Below, in pieces: positions 45,501 through 56,998 of a stretch of DNA of 64,000 nt. The DNA is from Buddleja alternifolia (lineage: Eukaryota > Streptophyta > Magnoliopsida > Lamiales > Scrophulariaceae): positions 20,760,569-20,824,568 of the forward strand of contig CM033395.1 in NCBI GenBank assembly GCA_019426215.1, written 5' to 3'. The position numbers and the translations under genes were made by a program. The notes under the pieces are model-generated. The model saw only the letters and a list, made by a program, of their open reading frames with translations. It was not told the DNA's origin and searched no databases. Position 1 is the stretch's first letter, and each line of letters begins with the position of its first letter.

Positions 45501-45780
45501 ATGAGATTCATGAAAGAGATTATTAGCCACGGACTATCTATAATCCCAACAGCGGTATACATAATCCTTATATATATATATATACTTAATTCTATTACTT
45601 TTGAAATTATTAAACCTTAATTGGTAGGTAATTGAAATGTTATTTCACTTTGCAATTAATCTCTATATATATACATATATCTTGCAGTACTTTAAGGATT
45701 GTCAATCCTTCTATACTGATGAGCAAATTGATGAAGTACGCTGCGAAGTTGCACGTTACATTTTCTTAGCAGCTCCTTAG
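42513..45780 (+). CDS. CACTA second gene: Ptta/En-Spm domain plus Ulp1 protease, 12 exons
   Basis: Exons: 42513-42806, 42901-43104, 43188-43280, 43371-43499, 43603-43938, 44053-44316, 44422-44726, 44807-44983, 45066-45176, 45293-45374, 45459-45554 and 45688-45780. All introns are GT-AG, and the joined frame is open for about 727 residues. The N-terminal 240 residues resemble the plant transposase Ptta/En/Spm domain (PF03004). Residues about 297-325 look like a coiled coil. The C-terminus is a Ulp1-type cysteine protease (PF02902-like) with His603 (GGHWLLLAI), Asp620 (YYLDSV), Gln669 and Cys675 (EVDCGYFV). The first part is the likely subterminal-repeat-binding partner of the transposase; the role of the protease is unknown, though deSUMOylation is plausible by family. 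An AG at 42507-42508 just before the ATG suggests a leader intron. Confidence 0.88.
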
Positions 45781-46045
45781 AAATTAGGTAATTTAGTTTT
45801 TGTACATTGTGACTTGCTATAAATTGAGATTTGATTTATTGTATTTCGTAAGGTCATTAGTAATTTAATTAGTTAATTGTATATTTTGTTGGAGATTAAA
45901 GATGGTAATATTGAAGTTTGGGATGATGTTTGCTTATGTTGAATATGTTTTGTTGTTAGTTGAAATTTGTTGATTGGATCATTGCATATTACAGGCACTA
46001 TCATGACAGCGCAATAAATAATTAAAAAAAAAACAGAAAAAAAAA
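45781..46045 (+). other. CACTA gene 2 downstream region
   Basis: AT-rich sequence with no gene; expected to hold the 3' UTR and polyadenylation signal. Confidence 0.5.
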
Positions 46046-46519
46046 CAGCGGTTCTGCAGAACCGCTGCTACAGTTCTCACCTCTGGCAGCGGTTCTGGGA
46101 AAACCGCTGCCAAAGGTCTCACCTGTGGAAGCGGTTTTGGGAGAACCGCTTCCACAGGTAAGACCTCTGGCAGCGGTTCTGGGAAAACCGCTGCCACAGG
46201 TGGACCTCTGGCAGCGGTTCTCCCAAAAACCGCTGCCACAGGTGAGACCTTTGGCAGCGGTTTTCCCAGAACCGCTGCCAGAGGTCAACCTGTGGCAGCG
46301 GTTCTGTAGAACCGCTGCCACAGGTCCGTAATTTTTTTTTATTTTTTTGGTTTTTTCGCAGCGGTGTTCAGGAAACCGCTGTCATAGGTAGACCTATTAC
46401 AGCGGTTTTGTAACCGCTGTCATAGGTCCACCCCTATACCAGCGGTACCTTTGACAGCGGTTAAAACCGCTGCCATAGGCCCAAAAAAACCGCTGCCAAA
46501 GGTCATTTTTGTAGTAGTG
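46046..46519. repeat. CACTA right end: subterminal hairpin repeats and TIR
   Basis: Seven regularly spaced hairpins with arms GGCAGCGGTTCT and AGAACCGCTGCC (one with GAAGCGG) lie at about 46046-46322. A T-rich gap follows, then four shorter hairpins (GACAGCGGTT/AACCGCTG) to about 46500, and the TIR at 46499-46519. The unit core matches the left end. Confidence 0.9.
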
Positions 46520-47290
46520 TTAAGCGTTTAAATCACTCATACCTAGTTCACTTCTTAAAGTGAGAAAACGTTGTTTGTTGAGCGCTTTGGTGAAGATATC
46601 TACCGGTTGTTTGTCAGTACCAATGAAATGCATGGAGATATCTTTCTTTTGGACATGGTCACGCAAGAAATGGTAGCGAATGTCAATATGTTTAGTTCTA
46701 GAATGAAGGAGTGGATTTTGGGTCATAGCTAAAGCGCTTTGGTTATCACAATGGGTTGGGGTACGACCTAAGATTGTTCTGTAATCTCTAAGTTGTTGCC
46801 TCATCCAAAGGATTTGTGCACAACAACTTCCAACGACTATGTATTCTGCCTCAGTGGTAGAAGTCGTTATGGATTGTTGTTTCTTACTATACCACGAAAT
46901 CAATCTATCACCTAGAAATTGATATGTACCACAAGTACTCTTTTTATCCATTTTGCATCCTGCAAAATTTGCTTCTGAATAACCAATTAGTTCAAAAGGA
47001 GAGTCCCTTAGATACCATAAGCCCACATTTTGTGTGCCTTTTAGGCATTTAAGAATCTTCTTCGTAGCATTTAAGTGTGATTCTTTAGGATCAGCTTGAA
47101 AGCGTACACAGATGCATATCAAAAACATAATGTCAGGTCTACTAGCGATAGGATAAAGAAGTGATCCAATGATACCTCTATAGTTAGTGATATCAATTTT
47201 CTTCCCACTTACATCTTTATCTAGCTTAAGCGTCTGGCTCAATGGAATTTTTGAAGATGATGCATTTTCCATACCAAATTTCTTAATCAT
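46520..47290 (-). pseudogene. Copia-C RNase H
   Basis: An open frame of 256 codons ends at the CACTA edge. It contains SRPDIMFLICICVRFQ, SEANFAGC (the first catalytic Asp is replaced: copia-B has SDADLAGC), STTEAEYIVVGS, HCDNQSALAMTQNP and SRTKHIDIRYHFLRDHV. It begins with MIKKFGMENASSSKIPLSQ from the RT-RNase H linker. The loss of the acidic residue suggests that it is inactive even where the frame is open. Confidence 0.88.
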
Positions 47291-48250
47291 ATCTCTTGTA
47301 TATTTAGCTTAGTTTATAAATATGCCATTAGGGAGTTGTTTAACTTGTAATCCTAAGAAGAAAGTTAATTCACCCATCATGCTCATTTCAAATTGATCTT
47401 GCATCATTTTCAAAAATTTCTCACACAATCGCTTATTAGTAAATCCAAATACAATATCATCAACATGTATTTGGACTAAGAGAACATCTTCATTATGGGT
47501 AATTTAAAATCACATTGTATCAGCGTTGCCTTTACCTATAAGGAAGATAGAGAGAGTGTCATACCATGCTCTTGGTGCTTGTTTAAGGCCATAAAGTGCC
47601 TTATCCAATTTGTAGGCCATACTTTTCCTATGGTTGTTGATGAATCCTGGTGGTTGCTCCACATAAACTTCTTCTTGGAGTTTACCATTCAGGAAAGCAC
47701 TCTTCAAGTCCATTTGGTACACTGTGAACTTACTGAATGCGGCAAACGCTAGGAACATTCGAATCGCTTCAAGATGGGCTATTGGGGCATACATGTCATC
47801 AAAATCAATACCCTATTCTTGGAAATAACCCTGAGCGACTAATTTGTCTTTGTTTCTTATAACAATGCCATCTTCATCCATCTTGTTCCTAAAAACCCAT
47901 CTAGTTCCAATAACTCCTTGGTGAGTTGGTCTTGGTACTAGCGTCCAAACCTTGCTTTTCTCAAATTGGTTAAGCTCTTCCTGCATTGCATCCACCCAAC
48001 TTGAATCACTGAGCGCTTCATCCACTTTCTTTGGTTCCATTTGAGATAGAAAACTTGCGAACATGGCCTCATTGATTGTAGCGGCCCTAGTTCCAATAGG
48101 TGCTTCAATATCTTCAATAAATAGCTTTGGTGGATGATCTCTACGCCATTTACGATCTGGTTGCAATGGGTTGAGAGACTCTTGATTATCAATCGCTTGA
48201 CCCTCATTTGTCTCTTGCACAGTCGCTACATCATTCACAGTTCCAATTTG
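47291..48250 (-). pseudogene. Copia-C reverse transcriptase (broken)
   Basis: Pieces 47813-48238 (WTLVPRPTHQGVIGTRWVFRNK, LVAQGYFQE) and 47510-47794 (VYQMDLKSAFLNGKLQEEVY, LYGLKQAPRAWYD) are separated by a TAG at 47813-47815, where copia-B has a Glu codon. After a small deletion near 47525 the frame changes again. The catalytic motif reads HVDD (His codon at 47465-47467) instead of the usual YVDD. Confidence 0.87.
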
Positions 48251-49400
48251 CTCTTGATGATCATCGGCGATTCAGACAATATCATCATTAGTAATCTCAC
48301 GAGTAACCTTAGGATTAGACACAAAGATCTCATCATCACTATCATTACCAAGATTGATTTGTGACGCTTGTTGAGCAAGATCTTCAATTCCTACATCATC
48401 AAGATTAATCTTACTAGGTTCTTGGTTAGCATCATCAAACACAACATGAATGGATTCTTCAACCTTTGATTTGATCTTATTTAGGATGCGAAAACTCTTT
48501 CCATTCTTGGCATAGCCTAGAAAGATTCCCTCATCCGCTTTAGGATCAAATGTCTGTAGACTTTGGGATCCATTGTTATGAATGAAACATTTAGAACCAA
48601 ATACATGAAAGTACGAAACGTTAGTCTTACGTCCCTTCCACAACTCATATGGAGTCTTCTCATGTTGCTTGTTGATCATACACTGGTTCTGATTGTAGGA
48701 AATGGTATTGATAGCTTCGGCCCAAAACCTTGGAGGCAGCTTGAACTCTGCTAGCATCGTCCTAGCGGCTTCTTTAAGAGTTCTGTTCCATCGCTCAACA
48801 ACTCCATTCTGTTAAGGTGTTCTAAGCGCAGAATACTCATGAAGTATTCCAAAATCTATGCAAAACTTCTCAACAAATTGGCTAGTATATTCAGTTCCTC
48901 TATCGCTTCTAATTCTCGTCACCTTTAAATATTTTGAAGTTTGTAATTGATGGATTAGCGCTGTGAGCTTGACACTAGTTTCATCTCTGGTCGCTGAAAT
49001 TTCTACCCATGTATAGCAAGAGAAATCATCAACTATTACTAGCTAATACTTTTTACCACTAACACTCATGATTTGAATAGGACCAAACAAATCTAAATGC
49101 AACAGTTCAAGAATTCTAGAAGTAGATAGATATGGTTTTTTCTTAAAAGATGATTTAACTTGTTTACCCATTTGACATGCATCACATAAGCAATTTTTCT
49201 GAAAGGAACCCTTAGGTAATCCCTCTACTAGATTTAGCGATATTAACTGAGAGATTGCCTTAAAGTTGAGGTGATTCATTTTTCTATGCCATATCCTACC
49301 CAATTCATTTTGACTCTTAGCAACAAAGCATGTGGGGTTGTTATCAATTGTTGAATCCCAATCCACTAAATACACATTTTTGTTCTTTTTCCTCTTAATT
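48251..49400 (-). pseudogene. Copia-C integrase (broken)
   Basis: The piece 49043-49375 holds the pre-integrase zinc module (IWHRKMNHLN...CDACQMGK) and the start of the core (LHLDLFGP, first catalytic Asp). The core continues with an in-frame TAA at 48812-48814 that interrupts the conserved TPQQNGVVE motif. The tail is at 48272-48757 (LPPRFWAEAINT, KTPYELWKGRK, GIFLGYAKNGKSFRIL). Confidence 0.88.
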
Positions 49401-49479
49401 TAGTAGACTTAGTCTTAGCGTTGTTAACATAGCAACAGTCGCTTGAGAATTTGACTTCAAAGCTTTTATCAAAAAATTG

Positions 49480-49740
49480 ACTAATGCTCAATAAATTATG
49501 CTAAAGACCCTCAACATAATATACATCAGTAATCATGATGTTCCCCCTATGCATGATACCTATACCTTTGGTTTTACCTTTGGAGTTATCACCGAATATA
49601 ACTTGAGGACCGTTGGTTGTATTATAGTTGACCAAGAGATCTTTTGAGCCAGTCATGTGCCTTGATGACCCACTATCAATGTACCAAACCGAAGTGTAGG
49701 TGTTGGCTCTAGGTACCTGCATTCAAAGGGCAGTTCTAAT
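49480..49740 (-). pseudogene. Copia-C aspartic protease
   Basis: VWYIDSGSSRHMTG holds the catalytic Asp-Ser-Gly, followed by VIFGDNSKGKTKGIG. It is the copia-type protease between gag and integrase. The frame is open for about 73 codons only. Confidence 0.85.
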
Positions 49741-51944
49741 TCTTCTTAGGTACCCATTTTGTCTTGGGTCCTTCAATGCTAGTGACTTTAGTTTGAATTA
49801 AACTTTCGGAACCCATATTTGCCTTGTCTTCATTACGGGGAGATTGGCCTTCTTGGGTTTCAGATTATGTTATGTGTGCTTTTTAGGTGTATAGTTATAC
49901 CCTCGATTATAATAGTAATCATAGTCATAATCGTAATCATAATCATTATAGTATCAATAATATGATCTAGATCTTTGAGGATATTAACGTTGGTATTTCC
50001 TTGGCACTGGCTTAGGAGTTGCGTTTGGCAATTGATGCTTAGCATTTGATTCACTTGTAGATAATTTATCCTTAGCCTTTTGAGCATTTGGATGAACCTT
50101 CTTCTATGAATCATTCACTTTCGTCTTCTTTTTATTGCCTGAGTTGGCATTGACCTTCTCCTTTGGCCTCTTACCATTGTCCTTAGGTTCATTCAGCATT
50201 TGACTGTTTCAATTCTTCTCAACAAAGAATACACCTTTTCCTTTGTTGGTTGTCGTAACCTTAGCTGTTTTTTATTTTTGACCAAATTTATCACAACGTA
50301 AACTGGTTTTTTCACCAAAAAGTTTGGTTACCTCAGTCACATTATCTAGGTTTCTTGACGCTTTGGATAATGATGAAACAAGTTGTTCTGATTTGGCAAG
50401 TCTAGCGATCAATTGAGCTTCTCTCTTAACTATTATATCAATATCACTTTTTAATTGAATAATTTCACTCTCAAGCGATTGATTCTTCTCAATGCATTGT
50501 TGCTGAACTTGCAACTCTGCCTTGAGCATCATTTTATCACTTGTGTGCGACAAAATGATATCGAAGTGATTTTGATATATCTTTGTGGCACCTTGACATT
50601 CTTTGTAATACTCAGTTACATTGTCAAGTAGTTCATCATAAGAAAGAGGATGAGATAATTCAGTGTTTATCTTAGATAGCGAGTCATCAGCCGCTTTTTC
50701 ATCTCTTGTAATAAGACAAATTAACACTGAGTCGCTTGTTGGCTCATCATCACTGCTTTCATCTGATGATTCCAAATCCTCTTCAGGTGCGGAGAACGGT
50801 TCAGATTTCGCTAGAAAACCTTATCGGCGAAGGTTACTCCTGAATTGGTTTCTATCCGCATAATCTTGCCTTGTGGGCTTAGATACATTCGGATAAGGGC
50901 AATTTACCTGGTAGTGCCTTGGTTTCCTGCGATTGTAACACAAATTAGTTTTCGTTTTTTGTTCAGTGGTTAATCGCTTGAAAATTGTTGGCGCTAAAAC
51001 ATTCTGTACTGGAGACAGAGGCAATTGGTATTGAACTGGCGCTGGAGGCTGAGGAGCAAAATACACTGGTGCTTGATACTGCGGCGCAGGTGCAGGGGAA
51101 GCGTTTTGAAATGATGTCTGTCCACTAGGGTTTCTCTTTTCGTATCTTAGAAATTTCTTGAATTTCTGGACTAATATGCGATTTCCTTTTCCTCATTTGA
51201 TTATGTAACTTTCACCTCACTGATTGTCTTTCCCTTATTCTTAGTGGTAGCTATCAGGGCTTCTGATTCAGTCGCTGATGTAGAAGTTGTTGTGTCGCTG
51301 ACTTCTCCTACTTCAAAGTCAAATGCCTTTAGTTATGAAAACACTTATTTCAGAGTTAGATTTTCCAACATTTGTGATTCTCTCATAGCAACCATCTTAA
51401 TCAAATATTTTCTTGGAAGACTTCTGAAAATCTTGTTGACCATTTCCTTGTTAGTCAACTACTTATCTAGTGACGCTAACTTTGTAATGAGCAAAGTGAA
51501 CCTTGCGTCCAATTGTTCTAGCTTCTCATTGTTCTGCATCTTAAAATGCTCAAATTTTTGCATGGCTATGGAGAGCTTGTTCTCCTTCATCTGTGCTGAC
51601 CCTTTGCACACGATGGCCAACTTATCCCATATCTCTTTTGAAGTCTTACATTGCTTGATCTTGTCGAACAATGCATCACTGTCTCCTAATGCTGAGTAGA
51701 GAGCGCCCCCTCCAACATTATCTATATTTGCTCATTTCCGATCTTCTGGCATCCCTTATAAGTTGGGCTTCTCAACATAACCATCTAGAGTAGCCTTAGT
51801 TGCTCCAGGGGCTCGAGTTACAACTTTCATGATCTGCATGGGGTCATCTGTAATTACATCACACATCTCATTATCACATGAACAAAAGTATGCAAATGCT
51901 CTAAGTTTCCATGAATCATAGTTTGATTCAACCATCATAGGCAT
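49741..51944 (-). pseudogene. Copia-C gag (broken)
   Basis: It starts at ATG 51944 (MPMMVESNYDSWKLRAFAYF), the usual copia gag N-terminus. The UBN2-type gag core is at 51459-51671 (SKEIWDKLAIVCKGSAQMKENKLS). The zinc knuckle at about 50930-50975 reads CYNRRKPRHYQVNC, so the second Cys of CX2CX4HX4C is Arg. A further acidic piece is at 50272-50775. Several stops and shifts separate the pieces. Unusually long spacer-like sequence (49860-50270) lies between gag and protease. Confidence 0.82.
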
Positions 51945-52053
51945 CTTGTTAAAAGCTATGATATGAGATTAAAAGAAATAAAGTGACTAAATTTAGAAAA
52001 ATGGATCTAAACAAGCAGTAACGCTAAAAAATGCTTAGGTTTCTACTTCAACT

Positions 52054-52065
52054 GCTCTGATACCA
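52054..52065 (-). other. Primer-binding site, initiator tRNA-Met (copia-C)
   Basis: The minus strand reads TGGTATCAGAGC, complementary to the 3' end of plant initiator tRNA-Met. It lies five bases inside the LTR edge at 52071. Confidence 0.93.
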
Positions 52066-52070
52066 CTTCA

Positions 52071-53562
52071 TGGTCCCAAGTGGCACACAAAAGGGTCTAG
52101 AAGGGGGGGGGGGTTGAATAGACCCTTAAGTATTTTTCGACTACAAAGATTCGTATCACTTTTAAAGATTTGAACACTTAGGAAGCTGACTGCTAGGTCA
52201 GGCGCTACAGTAAAGATAACTTAGACTTAGTGATTTTAGCAATTTACCAAAGTAGGGTAAAGCTTAGATCTCTTAATCCGGGTTAGCACAGCGGAAATGA
52301 TTTTAAAGCTTTAGCATTCATTTTGGTCAAATAGTCGCTTAACCGTTTTACTTATCTTTTTCAGAATAAATGATAGAGTATAAAGTAAGACAATAAAATA
52401 GTAAATAACACAAGAATTTGTAAGGTTCACTGGGTGGTGTAATCCCAGCTACGTCCTTCTTCTCCTTGAACACTTGGAGGAATTCCACTAAATTGATTAT
52501 CAAAGGATCACACAGAGGCTTCTACAAAATAGAGGTGGGGATGATGATCTTGGGCTCCTTGATCATACAGACTTCAGCACCAATGAAGATTTTCACTAAC
52601 AAGCTTCTTTCACCCAGAAATACTGCTTCCAGAGTCAACAACTTCTTCACACAGATAGATGAGGTTGAGGATTTGATCACAGGTTCGTTTGATTTTAGGA
52701 AGTTCAAACAACTTAGGATATCTCAATAATAGTGTATGGTTCTTCTTTTGAAGATGTTTGAGATATCTATGACTATCTGGAATGTATGTAAAAGCTTGAA
52801 AGAATTTTGATTATGGATTTCTTAAGCTTTTCTTGAGAAAATATTTTAGCAAAGTTTTGACTTTATTGTGTATGTACTTGCTATTTAGGGTTGCTGAGGT
52901 AAGGAATTTATAGGAATTTTCTTGGGATTTGTCCGTTGGACACATGTAGGTGCCTGCCTCTCACGCGCGAGTGAGTCATGCCTTTTCTCTGACATTCCTG
53001 AAATCCTGCTATATTGATTTGATGTGGCGGGTTTGAACTTTGAAATTCTTACAGTTTAAGCCAATAGGTAGCTTGCTCCGTATACAATCTATCCTTATCA
53101 CATTTAATGTTCTTATCAAGCATTTAATGCATTTGAATTTATTTCCCATTGGAAATAAATGCCCGTTAAATGATTGCATTTCAGTCCTTAGTGACTTCGG
53201 AATTTATTTCAGGTGAATCTGATCTTCTTGATCGCTTGAGTGCTTTGAGCACTTGATTCATGCATCCTGAAATAGTCCATAGCGATTGGCAGTCGCTTAA
53301 GATAAAATCTTCATCTTCATTTTACTTCAGATGCTGATCTTCAACTTCATCTCTAATAGACTCACCTAGAATTGTACTAGCGACTCAATATCCAATACTT
53401 ATTCTAAAATCTACAAAGATAAAAATTACAAGCTTGGCAATATTACAAACTTTCAAACGCTTACACAATTGTTCTATGATATCATAAACTTACATTCTTT
53501 TGGGGTCTAACATAAAATCCTATCTTGTCATCATCAAAACATCTAACATGAAATTCCTAACG
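52071..53562 (-). repeat. 5' LTR of copia-C (about 1492 bp)
   Basis: On the plus strand it runs TGGTCCCAAGTGGC...GAAATTCCTAAC(G); the final A of CA is G here. It contains the poly-G stem-loop at about 52092-52125 and CATTTAATG blocks at about 53100-53180. The inner edge is fixed by the primer site, the outer edge by comparison with the solo LTR. Confidence 0.88.
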
Positions 53563-55395
53563 ATGTGGATGAAGCGTAACTCATATATATCTTGAATATA
53601 TGTCCCTTCAAATTCGTTCCCAACATTCCACATCAGAATAAATGCAGGGAACGCGTTGTCTTTCAATAAACTAGGGTATTGAAATACCTGACGTAAGTTG
53701 AAGAAGTACAAAGGTGAATATTTGGGGGGTTGTTTCTTTGAGAAACAAACTTTTGTATTCCAATGAATCTTTAGGAGATTTCTTTCACCTACGCAATGAT
53801 TGAATAATCATTGTAGCTTTAGAGACCTGATTTCTCAAAGATTAGATCGTTTGAGAAAACAAAGAGTAGTAGAAAGATGAATGTGCGAAGAAAAATAGAT
53901 TCTATTCAAACCAAACCCAATAAGACACAACCGCCAATGCGATGGTCTAGTAGAGTATCTCAGCTGCCTAAAGATATGGTAATCTGCTGTAGTAGCGGAA
54001 GGATGCCATGAATATGATTTCTCTACTCATGACCAAGCGATGGTGGGCATGGACAATGCGAGATGATATAATACTATGAGAAGTGGGAATAGATTGATTA
54101 GATGGATTGACTTGGCCAAGTTGATGGCGAAAATGGCGTAGTCAATATAAGGACATTAACTATGAGGAAACCATTTTTCTCCCAATAATAATCAAATCCA
54201 TTAGAACTAAGCTTTTGATAGTAGCACACTTGAATTATGGAATTTGAGACATTGATATGAAGGCTCGTTCATCATGGATTTCTTTAGAAGGATGTCCAAA
54301 TAGAACCGCCCAAAGCTTCATATTTGAGTCCGATTCTCATAATGTGTGGTTGCTGCATAGGTTCATTTGTAGAATAGAATGGATGCCTCATAGTTGTAAT
54401 TTTCACAGTAATGACACAATGTCATCAAGAATGAAAATAAACCCTGTGTCTGCAAAAAGGTCAGTGGGAGAAAGTTAATATTCTTGATATTGTATCGACT
54501 CGTTGACTGGGTTAAGACGAGGCTCTCAAGCACTCTTTCAATCAAAGACTTGTGAGAAGATACCTGTGTCCTTTGGATTTGCACCTATAGAGATAGATCA
54601 AATAGGGTGATAGGACTCTCTCAAGCCCTCTACCTAAAGATTCTCCCAATTCAATGGTTGATGGGTAAACTCTAGGAAAGGTCTCTTGCCTATGAGACAT
54701 AGACCTCATCTCTCTAAATCTATGAGAAGATCAAAGAGAGATGTGTGGCACGACCTATGCCTTGAAAGTAGAATGTCTCATGTTGGCAATGTTATGCGCG
54801 AGAAGGGATCTTGCTTGCTTATTTAGCGAACTAAGTAGGTTCCAAGCTAATCTAGGAGAGAATCATTGGAATGCGATGAAAAGTATTCTATGGTACTTAA
54901 GAAGAACCAAGAATGTAAGAAAATGGAAGCGATTACATAATTTCGGGTTTTGAATTTGATCATGAAAATAAAAAAATCCACTTATGGGTGGGTCTCTACT
55001 CCCTCTGAATGGTGGAGCAGTGCCTTGGAATATATTCCAAGCAAAGCACAACTGCCAATTCCACAATTGAGGTTAAGTGTATGGCAACCTTTGAGGTGGC
55101 CAAACAAATTATTTGGATTGAGAAGTTCATCAATGAACTTCAAGAGGTTCTTAGCGTGGAAATTTCATTGTCACTACAGAGTGACGACAATGGAGCTATC
55201 GTGCAGGCTAAGAGATCGAGGTCTCACAAAAAATATAAACACATGGAGAGAAGTTATTCGAGAAATCATTGGATTAAGGCAATATTGTCGTGCAGAAAAT
55301 AGCCTCAGCTCACGACGTGGTCGACCCACTCACTAAACCATTATCAAATGCGGTGCTAAAGCAACATCCTTAGAAGATAGGTATAATATACCATA
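53563..55395 (+). pseudogene. Copia-D RT-RNase H remnants
   Basis: RT debris at about 54149-54270 includes INYEET and AHLNYGI in the order of the copia finger region. At about 54330-54720 there are frames too damaged to follow. RNase H traces include SKQSTTANSTIEVKCMATFEVAKQIIWIEKFINEL (55009-55130) and LTKPL before the stop near 55340. Many stops and shifts make this the oldest coding layer in the window. 53563-54148 contains only weak traces. Confidence 0.75.
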
Positions 55396-55410
55396 GCGAT
55401 TGGCTTTGAG

Positions 55411-55424
55411 TGCAAGTGGGAGAT
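55411..55424 (+). other. Polypurine tract of copia-D
   Basis: TGCAAGTGGGAGAT precedes the LTR start TGTTAGG, the usual form in Tork-type copia elements. Confidence 0.88.
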
Positions 55425-56998
55425 TGTTAGGTGTGTGCCCTCAATGCCAATGAGGATTTAGAGTTAAGTAGAGCACTGATTTATATTGTACGAACATATA
55501 TAAAGGCAATGAACTTTTGTTCATGTAAAAATATGTGGCATTAATTGTATTGAACAAATAAGTCCCTAAGATTGAAGTGTACTCACCACCACTTATTTGA
55601 TAGTGTGGAGGCACTGGTGGAGTTAAGTGCTCGATCTTATAAATATAGTTTGCGAGTTAAGGAATCTTAATTGAGCATTAAGATTCGACTCATATGACAC
55701 TTGCTTTGACAAGAAATGCTAGTCTTACACTGATTAGATAGTGGGAGCTAGTGTCATGGATATAGTTAATGAAGTTAATATTCGAACACGACTCGTAGTA
55801 ATTCGATCGCATAGGTTTTTACTCAGTGACAGTCAATGATCGAGATTACCTACTACGATAGTATGAGTGAGCTTTAGGCATGAGGAGTCATTTACATTGT
55901 GCTCGTACCAGTGAATAAGTTATTATAGTAGTTAGGCCCAATCACCCGTTGGTGGGGTTGACCTCGAAGTACAATTCAATTGGTGCATTCGATGATAGGA
56001 AGTTGACTGCCAATAAGGGATTCACTATCTCGAAACTAAACGAGAAGCAACCTATACGATCATAGGTGTTGTGGAAGTAAAATCTTTGGCTAAAGAAAAT
56101 ATAATTGACCGTATTGGATATGAAGGACAGTTCGGTAATTTCACATCAGTATGATTATTTAGTACAATATCAAGTTCTATGAGTTTGACATTCCATGACT
56201 TTTACTTGATCGGTTTGCGTCAGTGAAGAGCTTATACGCATACAGTTTTTGTAACTTAAAGGTTTGTGATGACATATTTATCTTGTGCTTGATTGGGTTT
56301 CGTTATAGCTTCACGGGACTGGCATGGTGATAACTATATCCTTGGAATCCTCCCAATTCCAATCAAGATGAGCCTAAAGATTCTCGCTATATGAAGATGA
56401 TAGGATGAAATGATTTTACTGGAAAAGGGTATTTCGGTAATTTCACATGGATGTGAAATTACTGATCGTTTGGAATTTAATATATACTATTAATTAAAAA
56501 AATAAGTATTTAATTAATTGTCTAATTGGATTAGAATTGAATTAATTAATTAAATTACTCAACATTGGGCTGGATGAGCCCAATAAGCCCATCCCAGTAG
56601 GCCTGGATGCCCAACTTGGAGAATAAGCTGCTTGGTTTTGTTTAAATACCCTGGTCATTATTGACTCAGTTTATTTTTACCCTACAATTAGGAGTTAGGT
56701 TTTTTTAGAGAAAAACAGTAAAAATAAAATTCTTTCTCCCCCTCATAAACCCTAGCCGTCCGCCCCGTTGCTAGGAGAGAAGGATGGAGCTTTTGAAGAT
56801 CATGATCTTCACTTGACAATCTAAAGGTAGGAACTCACTGGTTGATACTCTCATGAACATGATTCCGAACATGCTTCAAGAGGTAAATTGTTCTTTCTCG
56901 TTCATCAATTAAAATCAACGAAAATCCGAAATTGATCTATGGCTCGGGAATCAAAATAAAATTTTATCGCTGCGTATTTTGAATAACGATTCCCAACA
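55425..56998 (+). repeat. 3' LTR of copia-D (about 1574 bp)
   Basis: It begins TGTTAGGTGTGTGCCC right after the polypurine tract and ends near GATTCCCAACA. AT-rich AATTAATT runs lie at about 56470-56570. No gene inside. The right edge is uncertain by a few bases because of an ACAACA repeat. Confidence 0.78.

Larger units (their letters stand above)
37202..46519. mobile_element. Complete CACTA (En/Spm) transposon, 9.3 kb
   Basis: The ends are CACTACCACAAAAAAGTCC on the left and CACTACTACAAAAATGACC on the right (minus strand). The target duplication is TTA at 37199-37201 and 46520-46522, three bases as expected for CACTA. Removing the element restores the copia sequence seen intact in copia-B at about 18025. 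It carries GC-rich subterminal repeats at both ends, a TNP2-type transposase gene and a second spliced gene ending in a Ulp1 domain. Both genes appear uninterrupted, so the element may be autonomous. Confidence 0.95.
30150..53562 (-). mobile_element. Copia-C, Maximus/SIRE-like Ty1/copia element with nested LINE and CACTA
   Basis: On the minus strand the order is 5' LTR (52071-53562), initiator tRNA-Met primer site, gag, protease, integrase, RT, RNase H, spacer, env-like region, polypurine tract and a truncated 3' LTR (30150-30936). Integrase before RT is Ty1/copia order. A LINE and a CACTA element sit in the spacer between RNase H and the env-like gene. Multiple stops and frame changes show that the element is dead. 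Confidence 0.9.
53563..56998 (+). mobile_element. Copia-D, decayed Tork-like Ty1/copia remnant
   Basis: Plus-strand RT and RNase H debris is followed by a polypurine tract (AAGTGGGAGAT) and a 3' LTR at 55425-56998. The 5' half is missing or too decayed to recognise. The LTR shares blocks with that of copia-E in opposite orientation (GAACACGACTCG; ACAGTCAATGAT), so the two are related families. Confidence 0.8.

Noticed and set aside
45066..45780. Host SUMO protease gene
   Set aside because: The exons are in frame with the upstream En/Spm-type exons and inside the CACTA ends.
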